DNA of 11,082 bases from Candidatus Aminicenantota bacterium (GTDB taxonomy: Bacteria; Acidobacteriota; Aminicenantia; Aminicenantales; Aminicenantaceae). Shown here piece by piece: positions 5,948-11,082 of the stretch; position 1 is the first letter of the stretch; each line of letters opens with the position of its first letter. A program made the position numbers and the translations under genes. Location: positions 1 through 11,082 of the forward strand of contig JAUWTR010000018.1 of assembly GCA_030614645.1 (NCBI GenBank). Direction: 5' to 3'. The notes under the pieces are model-generated. The model did not search any database, was not told the origin of the DNA, and saw only the letters and a program-made list of their open reading frames with translations.

Positions 5948-7411
5948 TCAGTGGTAGGTTAATTTCTCAAAAAGTTCATCCAGGGAAATACAAGCAAAAC
6001 CCGATGCATAATCAGACATTCCATAGGCAATAATTAACTCATTGTTATGAATGATGGAACCACAAGAATACACAACATTGGGCACATAACCCTCCCGTTC
6101 CTCTTCATCGGGAATAAGGAGGGGCTCATTTAAGTGACCAATGACTTTAGAGGGATCATTTTTATCAAGAAGGATAGCCCCCAGACTGTAACTTCTCATG
6201 GGACCGACACCGTGGGTAATGAGTAACCATCCCTTTTCGGTTTCCAGAGGTGAGCCGGAATTGCCTATTTTGATGAGTTCCCATGGTTGTGAAGGCTCTT
6301 GGATTTTTTTTGCTGTTTCCCAGATATTTATATCATCTGAAAACATTATATAATTGTTGATACCATCTGATCGAGAAATTATGGCATATTTTCCATTAAT
6401 CTTTCGAGGAAAAAGGGACATCCCCTTATTTTGAGCATACGCTCCACTAATTGGCATTACTTTAAAATTATAAAAATCGGTTGTTTTCATCAATTTTGGC
6501 AGGATGGTAAAACCATCATAAGCTGTATAGGTGGCATAGTAGGTGACCTTCCCGTCATCGTCAGTAAATTTTACAAATCTGGCATCTTCAATTCCATTCA
6601 CTTCCGTATATGAAACAGGAAAGAGAACTCTTTCAGAAATTGCTGTATCCAAAGAAAATTTGACCTCATAATGAGATCTGGCCAACCACATGAGTGCATC
6701 TAGGACCTTCTTCTTACTGGGAGTAACCTTGACCTGTTTTAAGGTTTCATCTATGCTGTGTTTTAAGTCACCGTAAATAAAAGTTTCTCCCAATTTATCC
6801 ATCGCTGTATTGACTACATCTTTTTGAATATGCATTTCCGAAAGTTTTTTCAAAAAAATGCTTTTTTTATATACAAAACGTTTGATGGTCTCGGGAACAT
6901 CCACCAATCTTCCTTCATGTTGGAATTTTAAACTATTATCTTTATTAATGATCCCCTGGCGAAATACAATAGATGAAATATGTTTCTCACCAGTGGCGCG
7001 AAAACTTACAATTATTCTTTTCTGACCTTCTTGTAAATTGCTTTGATCAGGGGCTTCAATAATGGATGGATTAAAAAAAGCAGTTGATTCAATAGCGAAT
7101 TCTGTTGTAAAGTAAGAACCGATCAATAATTTTTTTTTCAAACTTAGCGGTTTTTTTTTATTAATATTCCCTAAAATTTCTTTTAGAGAGTTGAAGCTAT
7201 TCTCAAATATTTTTGAAATGTTTCGATGTCTTTTAGAAAAATTGCTCAATATTTTATTAAGTATTCGACTTGCCTCCTCTTCATCAAATTGGGCAATGTC
7301 ATTTACAATGATTTTTGCTCTATCCTCTTTTACGGGCATATAGAATCGGGCTATAACTCTTTTTGGATTAGGGTAAAAATGAATTTTTTTCCTCTTTACG
7401 GTTACAGCCAT
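5948..7411 (-). CDS. Glycoside hydrolase family 130 protein, probable beta-mannoside phosphorylase or mannosidase
   Basis: GH130 enzymes phosphorolyse or hydrolyse beta-mannosides on a five-bladed propeller. This 487-residue protein shows N-G-I-E-D-A-R-F-V (272-280), where D276 of the E-D-(P/A)-R motif is the likely general acid. Further family motifs are Y-T-A-Y-D-G (295-300), N-K-G-M-S-L-F-P-R (328-336), G-N-S-G-S-P (383-388), T-H-G-V-G-P-M-R-S-Y-S-L-G-A (399-412) and V-P-N-V-V-Y-S-C-G (443-451). Keeping H400 and R406 leans towards a phosphate-binding phosphorylase, but this is not decisive. It is longer than the usual 300-400 residues: there is a helical N-terminal extension (about 1-95) and a helical insert (about 165-250). 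No signal peptide is seen, so it is cytosolic. The ATG at 7411 has GAAGGAG at 7427-7421, 9 bases upstream. It converges on the glycosyltransferase with 12 bases between the stop codons. Family confidence is high; substrate and reaction type are open. Confidence 0.9.
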   Translation of the reverse strand: MAVTVKRKKIHFYPNPKRVIARFYMPVKEDRAKIIVNDIAQFDEEEASRILNKILSNFSKRHRNISKIFENSFNSLKEILGNINKKKPLSLKKKLLIGSYFTTEFAIESTAFFNPSIIEAPDQSNLQEGQKRIIVSFRATGEKHISSIVFRQGIINKDNSLKFQHEGRLVDVPETIKRFVYKKSIFLKKLSEMHIQKDVVNTAMDKLGETFIYGDLKHSIDETLKQVKVTPSKKKVLDALMWLARSHYEVKFSLDTAISERVLFPVSYTEVNGIEDARFVKFTDDDGKVTYYATYTAYDGFTILPKLMKTTDFYNFKVMPISGAYAQNKGMSLFPRKINGKYAIISRSDGINNYIMFSDDINIWETAKKIQEPSQPWELIKIGNSGSPLETEKGWLLITHGVGPMRSYSLGAILLDKNDPSKVIGHLNEPLLIPDEEEREGYVPNVVYSCGSIIHNNELIIAYGMSDYASGFACISLDELFEKLTYH

Positions 7412-7488
7412 TTTACTATTCTCCTTCTTTCTTTATGATCTCAATCTTTAGATAAAAAAACGTTAAAAAATGCTATTTAAAAATAAGT

Positions 7489-7517
7489 ATTATATAATAT
7501 CACACTCCTTTTGTTAA
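7489..7517 (-). promoter_or_regulatory. Strong candidate sigma70 promoter of the GH130 gene
   Basis: On the minus strand TTAACA (7517-7512, five of six matches) and a perfect TATAAT (7494-7489) are exactly 17 bases apart. Transcription would start near 7482 and give a T-rich leader of about 70 bases before the ATG at 7411. This is the best -10/-35 pair in the window. It shows that the GH130 gene need not be transcribed from the efflux operon upstream. Confidence 0.6.
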
Positions 7518-7525
7518 TCAAAAGG
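7507..7525. repeat. Perfect inverted repeat over the GH130 -35 box, candidate operator or hairpin
   Basis: CCTTTTG (7507-7513) and CAAAAGG (7519-7525) are perfect complements around a 5-base centre TTAAT. The minus-strand -35 box TTAACA (7517-7512) lies inside the element, so a dimeric regulator bound here would block or control GH130 transcription. The same sequence is also about 25 bases past the stop of the RND permease, so an RNA hairpin ending or protecting that transcript is the alternative. No run of U follows directly, which argues against a classic terminator. Confidence 0.45.
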
Positions 7526-7549
7526 GGAAAATTTTAGCTCATTGAGTGC

Positions 7550-10500
7550 CTAGAGCTTAGATTTATTCTTGGCATATCCGATCTTGTACATAGCCGGGAT
7601 AACAATAAGTGTCAATACGGTTGCAAAAGAGAGGCCGAAAATGATCGTCCATGACAGAGAATTCCAAAAAGCCACATTATCTCCCCCGAAGTATATCTGA
7701 GGATTAAGTTCGGTAAATAGGGTGGAAAAGTTTATGTTCATGCCGATGGCAAGAGGCATAAGGCCAAGAATTGTTGAGAGGGCTGTTAGCAGAACTGGAG
7801 TGAGACGGGTAGCTCCTGCCTGGATGATCGCCTCTGTTTTATCACCGCCCTGCGCAATGAGTTTATCCGTATAATCAATGATGATTATCCCGTTTTTAAC
7901 TACAATCCCAGCCACGGCAATAATCCCCATCCCGGTCATCATGATCGAGATGTCAATGCCGAAAATAGAAAAGCCCAGGAAGACTCCCGTAAAGCTGAAA
8001 AATATCTGCGTGATTATGATCATGGGCTTGGACATGGAATTAAATTGGGACACCAGAATTATAAAAATAAGGGCTACAGCGATAAAGAGAGCTTTAACCA
8101 AGTAATCCCTGACCTCTGCCTGCATGTCCTGTTCACCGGTAAAGTTAACTTCACAATCCTCTTCGACTTCAAATTCAGGAAGGGATTTTTTTATTTTAGC
8201 GATTATCCCATTGGCATTATAGCCGAAAAGCACATTAGAAGAGAGAGTAATGACACGCTTATTATCAATCCGGGTAATTCCGCCGTAACTGGAGATATCA
8301 GAAATATCAGCAATTGCTGATATAGGGATCTTGCTGGGGCCGTTATTTCCCTTGCCGGGAACGGTTATAGTCTGGCTCAAGAGGACATCGAGATCGTGGC
8401 GGTATTTCTTATCCAGCCTGAGTTGGATGGGATACTCTTCTTCCCCTTCTTTGAATTTTGAGACCTCTGTCCCATATATTGCAGTTCGCAAGAGCATGCC
8501 GACCTGAGCAGTACTTATCCCGAGCCGGTTTGCTTTATCCCGGTCTATGTTGAGAAGGACCTCCGGTTTGCTTGTTTCCATACTGGATTTCAATTCTTCT
8601 ATACCGGGTATATTTAAAGAAGCTATAAATTCATGCAGCCGCACTGAGGTCAAGATAATCTCCTCAATGTCGTCCCCGCTGACCTCAATATTTATCGGTT
8701 TCCCTGATGGTGGGCCCGATGCCTCGCGGTCGATGCGGATCTCTGCACCCGGGATTCCGGTAATTTCCGCCCGCAGATCCTTCAGGTACTCACGCGTTGA
8801 TCTCTCTCCGGTCCTGAATTTGTATTCCACAAATGAGATGGTGATTTTAGCCAGTTTATCCTGAGTAGAGCGCTCGAACATTTCGCTTCCGGCATTGGAC
8901 GCCACATTCGTTACAACCGATTCCACATCGGAATTGTTTCTGCCGATGACCTTAAAAACCTTATCTTCGACCTGTTCGGCAATATTATTGGTCACTTCAA
9001 TATGCGTTCCTTCCGGCATAGTTATGTACACGTAAAGATTATTGGGGTCTCCCTCAGGAAAAAAAATGACTCTGGGAGTTCTGAGGCCTAACAACACAAA
9101 AGAAAAAAACATCAGCAGTACGATCGATCCCAGCACAGCATACGGCCTTTTTCCCTGGAGAAGAAATGTCAAAACTTTTCTATAACCCTTTATAAAAGCA
9201 GGCAGAGTCCGGCTCTGGAATTTATCGATCAGAAAACGCAGCACGAATTTCCCAATAAGATACAAGGCCAGTCCAAAGGCAACAAGATTGCCAGGCAGCA
9301 TTAAGCCTGAGGCATAAAAAACAACCACCAGGACAAGACAAACAAGCAACATAACGATCTTTTTAGGAGTGAAACCGGCTCTGAGGCTGGTCCTTTTTTC
9401 CGGGTCCCGGTATTTCATGAAAGATACTGCAAAAACCGGGTTCATGACATAAGCCACAAGCATTGAGGCAGTCAGAGTGATGATAATAGTTACTGGCAGA
9501 TAAGATATGAATTTTCCCGCAATCCCAGGCATAAACATGAGAGGGAAAAATGGAGCCATAGTAGTCAGGGTTCCGGTAAACACGGGCAGGGCCACTTCTT
9601 TCCCAGCCCGTTTGGTTGCCGGCAGAATCGGCAGATTGGCGGTAGTTGTAAAATGCCGGTAGATATTCTCCACGACCACAATGGAATTATCCACTACAAT
9701 TCCCAGCACCATTATAAAAGACATAAGCACAACCATGTTCAGAGTGAATCCGACAATCGGAATAAAGATAAAAGCTATGATCATAGACATAGGGATGGCA
9801 ATCCCCACAAACAGAGCATTCGTCTCTCCCATAAAAAACATAAGGATAAAGACCACCACTATAAAGCCGAGGATAATCGTGTTAAATAGATCACTGATAC
9901 TGTTTTTGGTCTGGGTGCTGCTGTCGCCTGAGAGGGTTAAGACCAGGTTTTCCGGTGCAGCCTTTTTAACATCTTCCACAATGGCCTTTATCTTATCGAC
10001 TGCATATATCAGGTTCTTTCCGCTTTTCTTTATAACATTAAGGGTTACAACATCTTTAGAATTAAGGCGGGCATAGCTTTCTCTATCTTTATAGCCGTCA
10101 TTGACTTCGGCAATATCTTTTAAATAGATCCCTTCCTGGAGATGAATGTTTGCAATCTGATCGATCCTCTCAAATTCACCTATTACCCGCAGATTCCTCT
10201 TCATCCCGTCTGTGTCTATCTGGCCGCCGGAGAGGGTCAAGTTTTCTGAGGCTACTGCATTTTTAATGGAATTAAAGGAAAGGCCGGCAGCCTGCATTTT
10301 GTACAAATCAACATTGATCTGGATCTCCCGGTCCAGAGCTCCTACTATCGGAGCGCTGCTTATCTCTTCCAGAGCCTCGATCTCTTCCTGCAGGTCCTCT
10401 GCCAACTCCCTAAGCTTGACAAGCCCCAGATCGCCTGACAGGTTGATAAAAAGGATAGGGATCTCCGACAAGTCAATGCGCGAGACATCCGGATCTCTGA

Positions 10501-10879
10501 AAAGATCGGTCGGCAGTTCCGAACGGGCTTCATCCACAGCCTGCTTCACATCCAAGTAAGCCTGGGTCTCATCTGCAGTCATCTCAAACTCGATGAATAT
10601 AGAGGAAAAATCCTGGATGGAATTACTGTTGATATGCTTGACTCCGTTTATACCTTTCAGCTGTTTTTCAATAGGGCGGGTTATCAGGTTTTCTACATCT
10701 GCGGGAGATGTTCCGGGATGCAGGGTTCCAATCATAAAATAGGGAAATACGATCTCCGGCATTTTTTCTTTGGGAGTGGTATTGTACTGCATGAAGCCAA
10801 AGATAATTAAAATAACAGTAAAGATATATACAGTTGTCTTATTATCAACTGCTATATTAGTGAGCTTGAATTCTTTCAT
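7550..10879 (-). CDS. RND-family efflux permease (AcrB/HAE1-like) with two extra hydrophobic segments
   Basis: This 1109-residue inner-membrane proton-driven pump subunit works with a periplasmic adaptor and normally an outer-membrane TolC-type channel. It has the duplicated RND layout: TM1 (about 15-31), porter loop, a TM block at about 330-490, TM7 (about 578-598), second porter loop, and a TM block at about 927-1100. The proton-relay equivalents are D397-N398 in TM4 (AcrB has D407-D408), K995 (K940), R1025 (R971) and T1032 (T978), so the second Asp is replaced by Asn. Between TM6 and TM7 there are two more hydrophobic stretches (about 506-524 and 530-549), suggesting 14 rather than 12 membrane segments. 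The ATG has AGGAAGG 6 bases upstream and follows the adaptor stop by 20 bases, so the two share an operon. The substrate (drugs, lipids or others) cannot be told. Its GC content is visibly higher than that of the genes to its left. Confidence 0.95.
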   Translation of the reverse strand: MKEFKLTNIAVDNKTTVYIFTVILIIFGFMQYNTTPKEKMPEIVFPYFMIGTLHPGTSPADVENLITRPIEKQLKGINGVKHINSNSIQDFSSIFIEFEMTADETQAYLDVKQAVDEARSELPTDLFRDPDVSRIDLSEIPILFINLSGDLGLVKLRELAEDLQEEIEALEEISSAPIVGALDREIQINVDLYKMQAAGLSFNSIKNAVASENLTLSGGQIDTDGMKRNLRVIGEFERIDQIANIHLQEGIYLKDIAEVNDGYKDRESYARLNSKDVVTLNVIKKSGKNLIYAVDKIKAIVEDVKKAAPENLVLTLSGDSSTQTKNSISDLFNTIILGFIVVVFILMFFMGETNALFVGIAIPMSMIIAFIFIPIVGFTLNMVVLMSFIMVLGIVVDNSIVVVENIYRHFTTTANLPILPATKRAGKEVALPVFTGTLTTMAPFFPLMFMPGIAGKFISYLPVTIIITLTASMLVAYVMNPVFAVSFMKYRDPEKRTSLRAGFTPKKIVMLLVCLVLVVVFYASGLMLPGNLVAFGLALYLIGKFVLRFLIDKFQSRTLPAFIKGYRKVLTFLLQGKRPYAVLGSIVLLMFFSFVLLGLRTPRVIFFPEGDPNNLYVYITMPEGTHIEVTNNIAEQVEDKVFKVIGRNNSDVESVVTNVASNAGSEMFERSTQDKLAKITISFVEYKFRTGERSTREYLKDLRAEITGIPGAEIRIDREASGPPSGKPINIEVSGDDIEEIILTSVRLHEFIASLNIPGIEELKSSMETSKPEVLLNIDRDKANRLGISTAQVGMLLRTAIYGTEVSKFKEGEEEYPIQLRLDKKYRHDLDVLLSQTITVPGKGNNGPSKIPISAIADISDISSYGGITRIDNKRVITLSSNVLFGYNANGIIAKIKKSLPEFEVEEDCEVNFTGEQDMQAEVRDYLVKALFIAVALIFIILVSQFNSMSKPMIIITQIFFSFTGVFLGFSIFGIDISIMMTGMGIIAVAGIVVKNGIIIIDYTDKLIAQGGDKTEAIIQAGATRLTPVLLTALSTILGLMPLAIGMNINFSTLFTELNPQIYFGGDNVAFWNSLSWTIIFGLSFATVLTLIVIPAMYKIGYAKNKSKL

Positions 10880-10885
10880 AGTTAG

Positions 10886-10892
10886 CCTTCCT
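10886..10892 (-). promoter_or_regulatory. Shine-Dalgarno of the RND permease gene
   Basis: On the minus strand AGGAAGG lies 6 bases before the ATG at 10879-10877, in the 20-base gap after the adaptor stop codon. It fixes the permease start and shows coupled, operon-style expression with the adaptor. Confidence 0.75.
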
Positions 10893-10899
10893 GCCGGTT

Positions 10900-11082
10900 C
10901 TAGTCCGTGATATTTATACTGATTTTTTGTCCGTCAGCCAGGTTTTGATACCCGAAGACAACGATATACTCATCTTCTTGTAAACCTTCTCTGACCTCGA
11001 TTTTCTGCCCATATTCTTCCCCGGTTTTTATGATCCTCTTTCTGGCGATCCAGGTGTTGTTTTCCCGGACGGCTGTGAACAG
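10900..11082 (-). CDS. C-terminal end of a membrane-fusion (periplasmic adaptor) protein, cut by the window edge
   Basis: On the minus strand the frame enters at 11082 and ends with TAG at 10902-10900, showing 60 residues. The pattern is A-V-R-E-N-N-T-W-I-A-R-K-R-I-I-K-T-G, then G-Q-K-I-E-V-R-E-G-L-Q-E-D-E-Y-I-V-V-F-G, then N-L-A-D-G-Q-K-I. This is the typical ending of HlyD/AcrA-type adaptors: a value strand, R-x-V/I-x-x-G, v-x-V-x-x-G-L-x-x-x-(D/E)-x-v-V-x-x-G and x-L-x-D-G-x-x-v, covering the late beta-barrel and membrane-proximal domain. The permease gene follows after 20 bases. The N-terminal lipoyl and hairpin domains lie outside the window. Adaptor identity rests on the pattern plus the RND neighbour and is strong. 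Confidence 0.85.
   Translation of the reverse strand: MFTAVRENNTWIARKRIIKTGEEYGQKIEVREGLQEDEYIVVFGYQNLADGQKISINITD

Noticed and set aside
538..7411. Polysaccharide utilisation locus (SusCD type)
   Set aside because: The receptor is of the shorter non-SusC type, no SusD-like lipoprotein is present, and the GT and GH130 proteins lack signal peptides and are separated from the receptor by an opposing gene.
7536..7557. AGCTC/GAGCT inverted repeat at the RND stop codon as a terminator
   Set aside because: It has 5-bp arms with a 12-base loop and no U-run on the transcribed strand.
9653..10076. His/Lys-rich and other rightward open frames inside the RND locus
   Set aside because: These are antisense shadows of hydrophobic membrane segments of the permease; the His-rich look follows from reading the reverse strand.
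1..11082. CRISPR array, tRNA or rRNA genes, insertion sequences
   Set aside because: No regularly spaced repeats, cloverleaf-like or ribosomal stretches, transposase-like frames or terminal repeats were seen; almost all sequence is accounted for by the listed genes.

Overview
The window most likely comes from a Gram-negative (two-membrane) bacterium. It carries a TonB-dependent outer-membrane receptor and an RND efflux pump with its periplasmic adaptor. Several starts have clear Shine-Dalgarno sites (AGGAAGG, GAAGGAG, AAGGGA), and sigma70-like -35/-10 pairs can be seen. The left two thirds are AT-rich. The gene style would fit an FCB-group or candidate-phylum lineage, but nothing here fixes the taxon.

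Layout. 1-166: apparent divergent intergenic region, perhaps with the start of a leftward gene at the very edge and a TTGACA-type promoter facing right. 167-2832: a small exported protein (H28/D30, a CxxC pair, an R-S-P-P tail) followed by a 764-residue TonB-dependent receptor, probably a metal- or cofactor-uptake unit. 2903-3526: a leftward orphan gene with a ParB/sulfiredoxin-like D-G-H-H-S motif. 3527-3679: divergent promoter region. 3680-5935: a large two-domain protein, a GT4-type glycosyltransferase fused to an alpha/alpha-toroid-like domain. 5948-7411: a leftward GH130-family enzyme, convergent with the glycosyltransferase and separated from it by 12 bases. 7412-7549: GH130 promoter region with a perfect inverted repeat over the -35 box. 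7550-11082: a leftward efflux operon, with the C-terminal end of a membrane-fusion protein entering at the right edge followed by a 1109-residue RND permease.

How the genes may work together. The GT4-toroid protein and the GH130 protein look like the synthetic and the phosphorolytic or hydrolytic arms of one glycan cycle, probably of a mannose-containing oligosaccharide. The family assignments support this, but the substrate is not visible. The small protein and the receptor form a second unit. The RND operon is a third, and its base composition is clearly higher in GC than the rest. No RNA genes, CRISPR array, insertion sequence or origin was found. No stretch longer than 300 bases lacks a gene.
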